Below, piece by piece: positions 6,938-15,570 of a stretch of 64,000 nt of DNA. The stretch comes from Nitriliruptor sp040882055 (GTDB lineage: Bacteria; Actinomycetota; Nitriliruptoria; Nitriliruptorales; Nitriliruptoraceae), in contig JBBECA010000076.1 in the NCBI GenBank assembly GCA_040882055.1, positions 8,891 through 72,890 of the forward strand. Reading direction: 5' to 3'. The notes below the pieces were generated by a model. That model worked only from the letters and a program-made list of their open reading frames with translations, ran no database searches and had not been told where the DNA came from. The number at the start of each line of letters is the position of its first letter. The first letter of the stretch is position 1. A program made the translations under genes and the position numbers.

Positions 6938-9135
6938 CACACCTCGCCGTCGGTGCCAGCGCCACCGCCACCGCCACCCCCGTCGCCGGTGTCCGGCGGT
7001 GGCGGCTCGGGATCGGGCTCGGGTTCGGGCTCGGGTTCGGGCTCGGGTTCGGGTTCCGGCTCGGGTTCCGGCTCGGGTTCCGGTTCGGGTTCGGGCTCCG
7101 GCTCGGGCTCCGGCTCGGGCTCCGGCTCGGGTTCCGGGGCGGGTGCGGGGGCCGGGTCCGGGTCGCTCGGAGGCGGAGGCGGTGGGGGCGGTGGCGTCCG
7201 ATCGACCTCATCGAGCACGCGCAGCGAGGTGTAGTCGGGGGTCGGGAACGGCGACGCTTCGACGTCCTCGAGCAGCGCTGAGACGTACTCACCGAAGATC
7301 GTCGCGGGGTAGGAGCCGCCGGTGACGGTGTCCATCGGTGAGTTGTCGAGGTTGCCGACCCAGACGGCCGTCGTCACCTCGGGCGTGTAGCCGACGAACC
7401 ACGCGTCGGTGGAGTCGTTGGTCGTGCCCGTCTTCCCGGCGGTCGGGCGGCCGGTCGCCGCGGCCGTGCCCGTGCCGCGGGTGACCACGTCGGTCAGGAC
7501 GTCGGTGATGATGGCGGCCGCGTTCCCCTCGAGCACCTCCTCGCCGGTGACATCCCGTTCGAACAGGACCTCCCCGTCGTGGGTCTCGATGCGGCTGACC
7601 ACGAAAGGCTCGTGGTGCTGACCACCGGAGGCGATGGAGCCGTACGCCTCGGCCATCTCGAGCGGGGTCACGCCCTGGCTCCCGAGCACCGCGCTCGGCA
7701 CCGGCTCGAGCGCGCTGTCGACGCCCAGGCGGGTGGCGGTCTCGGTGACCTGGTCGAAGCCCAGCGCGTCCGAGAGCGCGATGTAGGCCGTGTTCACCGA
7801 CTGGATGGTCGCTTCGCGGACGGTGATGTCGGTGAAGGAGGCGTCGTTGTAGTTGCTCGGTTCCCAGTCCTCCTGGCCCTCGATCTCGAGGACGTAGTCG
7901 TTCGGCCCGTCGAGCCGGGTCGCGTCCGGGTGGTAGCCCTCGGCGACGAAGGCGGCCAACGCGAAGGTCTTGAAGGCCGAACCCGGTGAGCGCAGGCTCT
8001 GGCGCTCGATCGCCACGTTGTACTGCTGGTCGGTGTAGTCGAGCCCGCCGACCAGCGCTCGGACGGCGCCGGTCTCGTGATCGATGGTCACCACGCTGGC
8101 GGCGTGCTCGGTGTCGGCGAGCACCTCGCGTGCGGTGTCCGCTGCCAGCGTCTGGGCCCGCGCGTCGTACGTGGTGTCGATGAAGAGGTCGACGTTGGGG
8201 TCGCGCTCGTCGTCGAGGTCCTCGAGGATCCGGCGCGTCTCCTGCTCCACCGCGTCGAGGAAGTAGGCCTCGTCGCCGAAGCTGGCGAGGGGGCGCTCGC
8301 GGAGCTCCGGGAGCTCGCTGCCGATGATTTCCTCGGCCTCCTCGGCGGCGATGGCCCCGATCTCGACCATGCCGGCGAGGACGAAGTCACGTCGAGCGGT
8401 GGTGCGCTCGGGGTGGCGCGCCGGATCGAAGGCTGTGGGTGCTGCGATCATGCCCGCGAGGACGGCGGACTGGTGCAGGTCGAGTTCGGTGGCGGGAACG
8501 TCGAAGTAGGTGCGCGCTGCAGCTTCGATCCCGTAGGCCTGGCGGCCCCAGGGCACGGCGTTGAGGTAGTTCTCGAGGATCTGCTCCTTCTCGAGCTCCC
8601 GATCGAGCCGGACAGCCGTGGCGGCCTCGCGGAACTTGCCGATGTAGGTGTCGGGGATCTCGGTGATGGCGAGCTCGACGTACTGCTGCGGGATGGTGGA
8701 GGCCCCCTGCACCCGTTCGCCGCGCGACACGTTGGCCCACGCGGCGCGCACGATGCCTCGAGGCGAGATGCCCGAGTGCTCGTAGAACGCACGGTCCTCG
8801 GCGGCGACCACCGCTTGATGCACGTGCTCGGGGAGCTGGTCGAGCGCCACGTTGCGGCGCACCGCCGCGGGCTGGAGGGTGGTGATGTACTCGCCCTCGG
8901 CGTCACGGATGCGCGTGGGATCGGGGATCGCGAGCTCGTCCGGTGGCGGGATGTCGGCGCCGCCGTACAGGCTGTAGAACGCGAACGCGCCGCCGACGGC
9001 CAGCAGGATGCCGAGGACGACCGAGGTGCTGAGCGCGACGATGGCACGTCGGAACCACGGGGATCGCCCGCCCTCGGTCACCTCGCCCTCGAAGGGCTCC
9101 TGGTCGCTGGTCACGCTGGTGTCCGATGTTCGCAC
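6937..9135 (-). CDS. Class A penicillin-binding protein with Glu-Pro repeat tail
   Basis: A 732-residue bifunctional peptidoglycan synthase anchored by one helix (about 31-52). The GT51 transglycosylase domain shows EDRAFYEHSG (about 110) and GASTIPQQ (about 145). The transpeptidase domain has the Ser nucleophile in SAFK (about 387), SVN (about 447) and KTGT (about 567). After residue 650 the chain becomes Pro-rich, then about 20 consecutive Glu-Pro dipeptides, then a Gly-rich end. This acidic rod probably spans the wall or binds cations. The GTG at 9135 has only a weak ribosome site; a GTG at 9114 is possible. It is followed by the coupled GAF-ANTAR gene. Confidence 0.92.
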   Translation of the reverse strand: MRTSDTSVTSDQEPFEGEVTEGGRSPWFRRAIVALSTSVVLGILLAVGGAFAFYSLYGGADIPPPDELAIPDPTRIRDAEGEYITTLQPAAVRRNVALDQLPEHVHQAVVAAEDRAFYEHSGISPRGIVRAAWANVSRGERVQGASTIPQQYVELAITEIPDTYIGKFREAATAVRLDRELEKEQILENYLNAVPWGRQAYGIEAAARTYFDVPATELDLHQSAVLAGMIAAPTAFDPARHPERTTARRDFVLAGMVEIGAIAAEEAEEIIGSELPELRERPLASFGDEAYFLDAVEQETRRILEDLDDERDPNVDLFIDTTYDARAQTLAADTAREVLADTEHAASVVTIDHETGAVRALVGGLDYTDQQYNVAIERQSLRSPGSAFKTFALAAFVAEGYHPDATRLDGPNDYVLEIEGQEDWEPSNYNDASFTDITVREATIQSVNTAYIALSDALGFDQVTETATRLGVDSALEPVPSAVLGSQGVTPLEMAEAYGSIASGGQHHEPFVVSRIETHDGEVLFERDVTGEEVLEGNAAAIITDVLTDVVTRGTGTAAATGRPTAGKTGTTNDSTDAWFVGYTPEVTTAVWVGNLDNSPMDTVTGGSYPATIFGEYVSALLEDVEASPFPTPDYTSLRVLDEVDRTPPPPPPPPPSDPDPAPAPAPEPEPEPEPEPEPEPEPEPEPEPEPEPEPEPEPEPEPEPEPDPEPPPPDTGDGGGGGGGAGTDGEV
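7003..7140. repeat. Low-complexity hexanucleotide repeat coding (Glu-Pro)n
   Basis: A tandem six-base pattern (GGCTCG/GGTTCG/GGTTCC variants on the plus strand) encodes the Glu-Pro tail of the PBP on the minus strand. Third-position variation between units shows selection on the protein repeat, although slippage can change its length. Confidence 0.85.
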
Positions 9136-9236
9136 GAGAGATCCGGCCCCCGGTGGGTGCCGAACCCGCGAAGCGTCGCCGACCGGCGGGCGAGGCGCTG
9201 GTCGCAGGCACCTCCCTCCGACCGCCTCCCCCCAGG

Positions 9237-10310
9237 TCAGCCGGTGGCGTCGTGGGCGGCGAACAGGTCGGCCAGCTCGGCGGCTGGGGGCACCTCGAGC
9301 TGGTCGTAGCGGCACGAGCCGGGGTCGCGGTCCGGACGCCACCGGTGGAAGCGCGCGCCGTGACGGAGGCGGTCACCCTGGAGCTGTTCGTAGGCGACCT
9401 CGGCCACGAGTTCGATGCGCAGGGGGACCCAGGAGGTGTCCTTGCCGGTGTTCCAGCGCGAGGGGGCGCGAGGGGTGCCCGCCGTTCCCGCGCCATCGGA
9501 CCACGGGTGGGCGGCGAGCTCCTCGTCGCTCGTGGCTCGGTGGGGGGCGAGCTCGTCGACCAGCTCGGCTCGACGGGTGGCACTGAAGGACGATGCCACG
9601 CCGATGTGGCGCAGCCGGCCCCCGTCGTCGTAGAGGCCGAGCAGGAGCGAGCCGACCCCTGCGCCGTCCTTGTGCCAGCGGAAGCCCCCGACGACCACGT
9701 CGGCGGTCCGTCGCTGCTTGATCTTGGCCAGCGCCCGCTTGCCAGGCAGGTAGGGGTCGGTGAGCGGTTTGGCGATCACCCCGTCGAGCCCGGCCCCCTC
9801 GAACCGCGCGAACCAGTCCGCGGCGGTACGGGGATCGCGCGTGGCGGGGGTCAGGTGCACGGGCGGAGCAACGTCCGCGAGGACGCTCTCGAGCGCCTCA
9901 CGCCGCGCGGCGAACGGGGTGGTGGTCAGGTCCTGGTCGTCGAGCGCCAACAGATCGAAGGCGACGAACCGGGCCGGTGACGACCCGGCGAGCGTGCGCA
10001 CGCGTGACTCGGCCGGGTGGATGCGCTGGGAGAGCGCGTCGAAGTCGAGCCCCGAACCGGACGGGACGACCAGCTCACCGTCGACCACGCAGCGACCGGG
10101 CAGCAGGTCACGCAGCGGGTCGCGCAGTTCGGGGAAGTAGCGGTCGAGCGGCTTGCGGTTGCGGCTCTGGAGCAGCAGCTCGTCACCGTCGCGGAACACG
10201 ATGCAGCGGAAGCCGTCCCACTTCGGCTCGTAGAGCAGCTCGCCGAGCGGGAGCTCGCGAGCGAGCTTGGCGAGCATCGGTTCGATCGGTGGGACGAGCG
10301 GCAGATCCAC
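9237..10310 (-). CDS. ligC: ATP-dependent DNA ligase, LigC type
   Basis: A 357-residue ATP-dependent ligase, the same size as mycobacterial LigC. The adenylated Lys lies in motif I EPKWDGFR (about 27-34). Motif III is in FVAFDLLALDD, motif IV in GLDGVIAKP and motif V in LAKIKQRR, followed by an OB domain with GSLLLGLYDDGG. No polymerase or nuclease domain is fused, unlike LigD. LigC enzymes serve base-excision or backup strand-break repair. The GTG at 10310 has GGAGG six bases upstream. No Ku or repair partner lies in the window. Confidence 0.88.
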   Translation of the reverse strand: MDLPLVPPIEPMLAKLARELPLGELLYEPKWDGFRCIVFRDGDELLLQSRNRKPLDRYFPELRDPLRDLLPGRCVVDGELVVPSGSGLDFDALSQRIHPAESRVRTLAGSSPARFVAFDLLALDDQDLTTTPFAARREALESVLADVAPPVHLTPATRDPRTAADWFARFEGAGLDGVIAKPLTDPYLPGKRALAKIKQRRTADVVVGGFRWHKDGAGVGSLLLGLYDDGGRLRHIGVASSFSATRRAELVDELAPHRATSDEELAAHPWSDGAGTAGTPRAPSRWNTGKDTSWVPLRIELVAEVAYEQLQGDRLRHGARFHRWRPDRDPGSCRYDQLEVPPAAELADLFAAHDATG

Positions 10311-10392
10311 CTCGCACCTCCGTGCCGCGAGCTCCGGCGCGCCGGAACCCCCCCGGGGGGGCGGGGGCGGCGGGCCGCTGGGACCGGCGAGC

Positions 10393-11460
10393 CTACGCGC
10401 GCCCGCCCGGATCGCGTCGTGTGGCGGAACCGCTCCTGGACGGCTCGGAGGTGATCCCGCGGTCCGGGTCCCAGTCGTCGGGGGTGGTGTCGGCTGAGAC
10501 CGCGTCACGTCGGCCCATCGGGAGCGGCTCACCGACGGTCGTGTCCCGCGCCGTCTGACGCTCGCTCTCGGCGTTGATCTCCGCTCCGAGCAGGACGATG
10601 AACGCGGACAGGAACAGCCACAGCATGAGGACGATGATCCCGGCGAAGGTCCCGTACGTCTCGCCGAAGCTGCCGAAGTTCTCGACGTAGAGGGTGAACA
10701 GGCCGGATCCGATCAGCCACAGCACCGTCGCGATGACCGCGCCCCAGGTGACCCACCGGGTCTCGGGGTCGTCCCGGTCGGGCGAGACCTTGTAGAGCAG
10801 CGCCAGCGCACCCATGGCCAGCACGGCCAGCAGCGGCCAGGTCCCGATGCGGACCGCCAGCTCGCCGGCGCGGCCGAGGCCGAGGGAGTCGAGCATCGAC
10901 GGCAGCACCGCGATGAGCCCGATCGTGACCAGCAGACCGATGATGGCGCCGAGCGTGAGCAGCAACGCCAGCCCGCGCCTGAGGGGGAACGAGCGCCGAT
11001 CGACCTCCTCGTACGCGGCGTTGATGCCCTCGATGATCCCCGCCATGCCGCCGGAGGCGCTCCAGAGGGCGATCAGCACCGAGATGGCCAGCGCCGTACC
11101 GAGCGCTGAGCTGTCGCTGTTGGCCACGTTCTGCATCTGGTCCGTCAGCAGGCTGGCCGCGCTCTCGGGGAGCCCCGCGGTCAGCGACTCGATCTGGCCG
11201 GTGATGGTGTCGGGATCCGCGACCAGCCCCCAGATGCTGATCCCGGCGATGATCGCCGGGAAGATGGCGAGCAGCCCCTTGAAGGCCACGCCCGCCGCCA
11301 GCAACGTGAGGTGATCCTGCTTCACGCTGGCCACCACACGCTTGCCGACCGCCTTCCACCCCTGCTTCGGGAGATCGCCGGGGCTGGTCGCGTCGTGCCC
11401 AGCGTGATCGTGACCGCCGGCGCGGTCGGCGGTCCGGTCGTGCTCGTCGGCGAGCGCCAT
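10393..11460 (-). CDS. YihY/BrkB family inner-membrane protein
   Basis: A 355-residue membrane protein of the YihY/UPF0761 (formerly ribonuclease BN) family. The N-terminal 35 residues are His/Asp-rich and hydrophilic. About six transmembrane helices follow, with family features LLAAGVAFKGLLAIFPA near the first helix, WSASGGMAGIIEGINAAY in the middle and LWLFLSAFIVLLGAEINAE at the end. The C-terminal 50 residues are polar and probably disordered. Its role is unknown; the old RNase BN name is not supported for the family. The ATG follows GGAGC. Confidence 0.88.
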   Translation of the reverse strand: MALADEHDRTADRAGGHDHAGHDATSPGDLPKQGWKAVGKRVVASVKQDHLTLLAAGVAFKGLLAIFPAIIAGISIWGLVADPDTITGQIESLTAGLPESAASLLTDQMQNVANSDSSALGTALAISVLIALWSASGGMAGIIEGINAAYEEVDRRSFPLRRGLALLLTLGAIIGLLVTIGLIAVLPSMLDSLGLGRAGELAVRIGTWPLLAVLAMGALALLYKVSPDRDDPETRWVTWGAVIATVLWLIGSGLFTLYVENFGSFGETYGTFAGIIVLMLWLFLSAFIVLLGAEINAESERQTARDTTVGEPLPMGRRDAVSADTTPDDWDPDRGITSEPSRSGSATRRDPGGRA

Positions 11461-11641
11461 CGTTGCTCCTCGTTCCTCGCTGCGAGGTCCGTGGGTGGGC
11501 GGGGCAGGTCGGCTGGTACCGACGGTGGGGGTTCGAGCCAGCGGCGTCCCGGGGTCGCTCCGACCCTTCGGCCGGGACGTCGCGGTCAGGGGGGACAGGC
11601 CGTGGCCGTGCGGACGTGGTCCAACCGGGCGTTCCGGTGGG

Positions 11642-12298
11642 TCAGCTCCGCGAGCCGGCGGACCCGAACGCGATGCTCAGCTCCTCCAGCGAGAGGCTGA
11701 GCAGCGGTCGGCCACCGGTGAGCCACGTCAGCGGGGACCCGGCGGGGAAGCGCCACGCCGTGCGAGCGAGCCGCAACCGCGCCAGGGACTGGACCCGGCT
11801 GACCCGCTCGACGCCGCCGAGCCGCTGGGCGGTGGGCATCGGCAGACGTCGCCACCCGGGGATACGAGCCCGTCCGGTCACGGCCAGCTCGGCGAGGGTG
11901 GTGCCGTCGACCTCGGCCCGCAGCCGGACGGGGTCGTGCGCCTGTCCGCTGCGGGCGAAGGTCGCCAGGTGCTTCGGGATGCCCCACAGCTCGCGACCGC
12001 CCGCCACCGATGCGGGCGAGTCGACCCAGATGTCGCTGATCGTGACCCGCACACGCCGTCGGTGACGAACGAGGGTGGCGACCAGCAGCTCGTCGTAGGT
12101 CAGGACGCTGCCCGGTTCGTACCGGACGAACGCGGTGCCGACGAGGGCGTGACCCCGCACGGTGATGGGGCAAGCCCCGTCCGGGAGCGCCGCCTCGAGG
12201 CTGCGGGGCAGGGTCGGCACCGGTACGCGCCAGAGGGTGACGTGCATCGAACCGCCGAGGTGCCAGGGCTCGGGCGGGTAGTCGGTCGCGGCGGACAC
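11642..12298 (-). CDS. Acetoacetate decarboxylase family protein
   Basis: A 218-residue protein of the acetoacetate decarboxylase superfamily. Recognisable are GSVLTYDELLVATLV and the signature ISDIWVDSPASVAGGRELWGIPK, in which the Lys of WGIPK aligns with the family's conserved region. Many homologues do not decarboxylate acetoacetate and instead act in secondary pathways, so the reaction is uncertain. The GTG at 12298 is chosen over upstream codons because GAGGAG precedes it by seven bases and a TAGCGT hexamer (12327-12332, minus strand) is positioned for it. Divergent from corA. Confidence 0.78.
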   Translation of the reverse strand: MSAATDYPPEPWHLGGSMHVTLWRVPVPTLPRSLEAALPDGACPITVRGHALVGTAFVRYEPGSVLTYDELLVATLVRHRRRVRVTISDIWVDSPASVAGGRELWGIPKHLATFARSGQAHDPVRLRAEVDGTTLAELAVTGRARIPGWRRLPMPTAQRLGGVERVSRVQSLARLRLARTAWRFPAGSPLTWLTGGRPLLSLSLEELSIAFGSAGSRS

Positions 12299-12326
12299 CG
12301 GTGCGCTCCTCGGGCGTGCGGCCGGG

Positions 12327-12364
12327 ACGCTACCCCGCGCCGACACCGGGCCCGGCAGTAGCGT
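12327..12364. promoter_or_regulatory. Divergent -10 elements, both TAGCGT
   Basis: TAGCGT on the minus strand (12327-12332) is 29 bp before the decarboxylase-like gene. TAGCGT on the plus strand (12359-12364) is 33 bp before corA. Each is preceded by G-rich sequence rather than a TTGACA box. Confidence 0.45.
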
Positions 12365-12396
12365 TGCGCCGTCAACAGCCACGGAGGGCGCGCCAC

Positions 12397-13371
12397 GTGA
12401 TCGTCGACCGCCGCGTGTACCGCGATGGCGTCCGGCAAGGGGTCGAGGGCGACCTCGCCGACGTCATCGAAGCCGGCCGTGATCGGCCGGAGACCTTCGT
12501 CTGGCTCGACCTGGTCGAACCGAGCGACGACGAGTTCGTCGATGTGGCGGCCGCCTACGACCTGCACCCGCTGGCCGTCGAGGACGCGGTGCACGCCCAC
12601 CAACGGCCGAAGCTCGAGCGGTTCGGTGAGGGGTCCCTGGTCGTGCTCAAGACCCTGCGCTGCGGTGCGGGTGGCGACGCGGTCGTGGTCGGCGAGGTGC
12701 TGGTCTTGGTCGGTCCCTCCTACGTCATCACCGTCCGTCACGGTTCGGGGGCGCTCCTCGCCGCCACCCACGACCGGTTGGAGGCCGACCCCGCCCTCCT
12801 CGCTCGGGGACCGGCGGCGGTCGTCCACGCCGTGGCCGACGAGATCGTCGACGGCTACGGCGGGGTGCTCGACGTGCTCGAGGGTGAGTTGGACGCGCTC
12901 GAGGAGGTCGTCTTCTCCCCGGGGCGGGGGGATCACGCCGAACGGCTGTACGGCCTGCGGCGCGAGGTGCAGGCCGCCCGTCGCGCGGTCGATCCGCTCG
13001 TGAGCGTCACCGAGCGGTTGTCCCAGGTCCCCGGCATCGGGCTGGGGACCGACCTCGAGGCGTACTTCCGGGACGTGCACGACCACGCGATGCGTGGTCG
13101 CGATCGCCTCGCCTCGATCGAGGTGCTCGCCGACAGCGCGCTGGATGCCCACCTCGCGCAGGTGGGCATCCAGCAGAACGAGGACATGCGACGGATCTCG
13201 GCGTGGGTCGCCATCGCGGCTGCGCCGACCCTCATCGCGGGCATCTACGGCATGAACTTCGAGCGGATGCCGGAGCTCCAGTGGGCGTTCGGCTACCCGA
13301 TGGCCCTCGGCCTGATCGTCACGATCTGCGTCTCGCTCTACCTCGGCTTCCGACGCAACGGCTGGCTCTAG
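12397..13371 (+). CDS. corA: CorA family magnesium/divalent cation transporter
   Basis: A 324-residue CorA-type channel subunit that works as a pentamer. The cytosolic N-terminal alpha/beta domain is followed by the long stalk helix (about 140-265, Arg/Glu-rich). Then come two C-terminal transmembrane helices separated by the selectivity signature YGMNF (about 283-287) and the loop ERMPELQW. The short C-terminal tail is basic (RRNGWL). The GTG at 12397 has GGAGGG eight bases upstream. The preceding stretch in frame overlaps the divergent decarboxylase-like promoter. Confidence 0.92.
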   Translation: MIVDRRVYRDGVRQGVEGDLADVIEAGRDRPETFVWLDLVEPSDDEFVDVAAAYDLHPLAVEDAVHAHQRPKLERFGEGSLVVLKTLRCGAGGDAVVVGEVLVLVGPSYVITVRHGSGALLAATHDRLEADPALLARGPAAVVHAVADEIVDGYGGVLDVLEGELDALEEVVFSPGRGDHAERLYGLRREVQAARRAVDPLVSVTERLSQVPGIGLGTDLEAYFRDVHDHAMRGRDRLASIEVLADSALDAHLAQVGIQQNEDMRRISAWVAIAAAPTLIAGIYGMNFERMPELQWAFGYPMALGLIVTICVSLYLGFRRNGWL

Positions 13372-13397
13372 CGGCCCGCCCGGCTCGCGATCGCCGG

Positions 13398-14144
13398 TCA
13401 GCTGCCCTCGAGCTCGTGGTGGAGCTCGAGCGCGACCTCACGGTGGAACGCGCGGTCGCGTCGCCCGGTCTCCTCACGGGACGGGGTGAGGTCGAACGAG
13501 GCGATCGCCAGCGAGATCATGGGCCCGAGCGCGAGCGTGATCACGACGGTGCCGACGCCGACCGGCCCGCCGAGCAACCATCCGAGCCCTGCGGCGGTGC
13601 CGTCGACCAGGACCCTGGCGGCGCCGACCGGCATCCCGTGGCGGACGATGCCGAGGAAGACGAGGTCACCCGGGCCGGCCCCGTGGTCGGAGGCGATGTA
13701 GGCCCCGACGCCGGTCGCGAGCAGCACGAGCCCGGCCAGCAGCATCACGCTCCGACCGATCAGGTCGTCCGGTGTCGCGAACAGCCGGAGGGCCACGTCG
13801 ATGGTGGGGGCGATGACGAGGACGGGCACGAGCGTGCCGAGGCGCGGCCGCTCGCGGAGGAGGGCGCCGAGGGCGAGGGCGAAGATGCTGACCACGATCG
13901 AGACGGTCCCGACGGTGGCGCCGGTGCGGGTGGACAGGGCGACGTGCAGCACATCCCACGAGGCGACGCCGAGGTCGGCGCGAATGAGCAACGCGACCCC
14001 CGTCCCAACCGCGACCAGACCGGTGAGGAGCTGGGCGGTGCGGGCCTGGCGGCGCGAGCGACGTGGGGAGGTCCGGGCACGTGTGGTCGCGTGGCGTAGG
14101 ACCGGAGCGGCGGCGGCGTAGGTGGTGGTGAAGGTGCTGAGCAC
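13398..14144 (-). CDS. YczE-like integral membrane protein
   Basis: A 248-residue membrane protein with about five to six helices, similar to the YczE/YitT-type family of unknown function. Typical features are GVALLIRADLGVASWDVLH after the first helix, and GAYIASDHGAGPGDLVFLGI, where an acidic, Gly-rich loop joins helices. The first 35 residues are basic (RRSRRQAR), fitting cytosolic orientation. The C-terminus is charged. The GTG at 14144 has GAGG five bases upstream; a later GTG is possible. Convergent with corA, divergent from the acyl-CoA dehydrogenase operon. Confidence 0.75.
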   Translation of the reverse strand: MLSTFTTTYAAAAPVLRHATTRARTSPRRSRRQARTAQLLTGLVAVGTGVALLIRADLGVASWDVLHVALSTRTGATVGTVSIVVSIFALALGALLRERPRLGTLVPVLVIAPTIDVALRLFATPDDLIGRSVMLLAGLVLLATGVGAYIASDHGAGPGDLVFLGIVRHGMPVGAARVLVDGTAAGLGWLLGGPVGVGTVVITLALGPMISLAIASFDLTPSREETGRRDRAFHREVALELHHELEGS

Positions 14145-14260
14145 AGGCGCCTCGGTGCGTGATGGTCGGGCCGGTGCGGGTTCGACCGGGGTGTACCGGG
14201 GGGAACGCATCCGGCTCGGAGGGCCATCCCGCTCCAGCGCCCTGGACCCGGTCGCGTGGT

Positions 14261-14289
14261 CACCTCCTCCGCCGACCGCGGAGGAGGTG
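14261..14289. promoter_or_regulatory. 12-bp perfect inverted repeat, candidate operator
   Basis: CACCTCCTCCGC and GCGGAGGAGGTG flank a five-base centre (CGACC). The repeat ends 11 bp before the TAGGCT -10-like box (14301-14306), so it would cover the -35 region of the acyl-CoA dehydrogenase operon. No T-tract follows, and its place upstream of a promoter favours an operator over a terminator. Confidence 0.45.
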
Positions 14290-14300
14290 TGGCGGGCTCC

Positions 14301-14306
14301 TAGGCT
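14301..14306 (+). promoter_or_regulatory. -10-like element TAGGCT
   Basis: Lies 26 bp before the GTG of the acyl-CoA dehydrogenase gene and just downstream of the 12-bp inverted repeat. Confidence 0.35.
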
Positions 14307-14331
14307 GCGCTCGCCGACCCGAGGACACCCC

Positions 14332-15570
14332 GTGGATTTCGCCCACTCGTCACGTGCGCAGGACCTGATCGAGCGTGTTCGCACCTTCATCGACGAGCGG
14401 ATCGCGCCGATCGAGCACGAGCTGCTCCGTGACCTGCAGCAGCAGCCGCAGCCCTGGTCGGTGCCGCCGGTCGTCGACGAGCTCAAAGCTGCTGCGCGGG
14501 CCGAGGGGCTGTGGAACCTGTTCCTGCCGGGTGAGCACGGAGCGGGGCTGACCAACGTCGAGTACGCCCCGCTCGCCGAGGAGATGGGCCGTTCGCACCT
14601 CGCCTCGGAGATCTTCAACTGCAGCGCACCCGACACCGGGAACATGGAGGTCCTGCTGCACTTCGGCTCGTCGGAGCAGCAGCAGCGGTGGCTCGACCCG
14701 CTGCTCGAGGGACGGATCCGTTCGGCGTTCTGCATGACCGAACCGGACGTCGCGTCGTCCGACGCCACCAACATGGAGGCGACCGCGACGCACGAGGGCG
14801 ACGAGGTCGTGCTCAACGGACGCAAGTGGTGGAGCACCGGGGTGGGTCACCCCGACTGTGAGGTGCTGATCTTCATGGGGGTCACCGACCCGGACGCCCA
14901 CCGCTACTCGCAGCACTCGATGGTGCTCGTGCCGATGGACACCCCCGGCGTGCGGGTCGAACGGCTCCTGCCGGCCATGGGGTACCTCGACGCGCCGTCG
15001 GGACACGGCGAGGTGTCGTTCACCGACGTCCGGCTGCCCGCGAGCGCGATCATCGGCGGTCCCGGACGCGCGTTCGAGATCGCCCAGAGCCGCCTCGGAC
15101 CGGGGCGGGTCCACCACTGCATGCGGCTGATCGGGCTGGCCGAGCGCGCGCTCGAGCTGGCGTGCGAGCGGGCAGCCACGCGAACGGCCTTCGGCAAGCC
15201 CCTCGCCAACCTCGGGGGGAACCGCGAGCGCATCGCGGACTGTCGCATCGCCATCCAGCAGGCACGGCTGCTCGTGCTGCACGCCGCGTGGTTGCTCGAC
15301 ACCGAGGAGCTGCTCGGCGCGTTGTCGGCGGTCTCGCAGATCAAGGTCGCGGTGCCGAACGTCGCCCAGCAGGTCATCGACGTGGCCATGCAGCTCCACG
15401 GTGGGGCCGGGATGTCGGACGATGTGCCGCTCGCTGCCGCCTGGACGATCGCGCGAGCGCTGCGGATCGCGGACGGACCGGACGAGGTCCACCGCGGGGT
15501 GGTGGCCCGCATCGAGCTCGGTCCCCACCTGCAGCGCGCGAAGGAGGCCGCGGCCGAGGGTGACGCGTGA
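14332..15570 (+). CDS. Acyl-CoA dehydrogenase, ACAD10/11-like
   Basis: A 412-residue flavoprotein of the acyl-CoA dehydrogenase superfamily. FCMTEPDVASSD (about 131-142) is the FAD-contacting signature and RTAFGKPLA the C-domain signature. At the position of the usual catalytic Glu (EGTxxI) it has DGPDEVH (about 381-387), a motif I associate with the ACAD10/ACAD11 clade. In that clade and in LvaC the enzyme acts on 4-phosphoacyl-CoA made by an APH-type kinase, which is exactly the next gene (GTGA overlap). So a role in 4-hydroxyacyl-CoA breakdown is likely. The GTG at 14332 has GAGG upstream. Confidence 0.88.
   Translation: MDFAHSSRAQDLIERVRTFIDERIAPIEHELLRDLQQQPQPWSVPPVVDELKAAARAEGLWNLFLPGEHGAGLTNVEYAPLAEEMGRSHLASEIFNCSAPDTGNMEVLLHFGSSEQQQRWLDPLLEGRIRSAFCMTEPDVASSDATNMEATATHEGDEVVLNGRKWWSTGVGHPDCEVLIFMGVTDPDAHRYSQHSMVLVPMDTPGVRVERLLPAMGYLDAPSGHGEVSFTDVRLPASAIIGGPGRAFEIAQSRLGPGRVHHCMRLIGLAERALELACERAATRTAFGKPLANLGGNRERIADCRIAIQQARLLVLHAAWLLDTEELLGALSAVSQIKVAVPNVAQQVIDVAMQLHGGAGMSDDVPLAAAWTIARALRIADGPDEVHRGVVARIELGPHLQRAKEAAAEGDA

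Noticed and set aside
7003..7140. Tandem repeat considered as CRISPR or minisatellite
   Set aside because: Units are six bases without spacers and are in frame with the PBP, so it is coding low complexity.
7003..7190. Plus-strand Gly-Ser repeat protein
   Set aside because: It is the reverse reading of the Glu-Pro tail of the PBP, which is a complete minus-strand gene.
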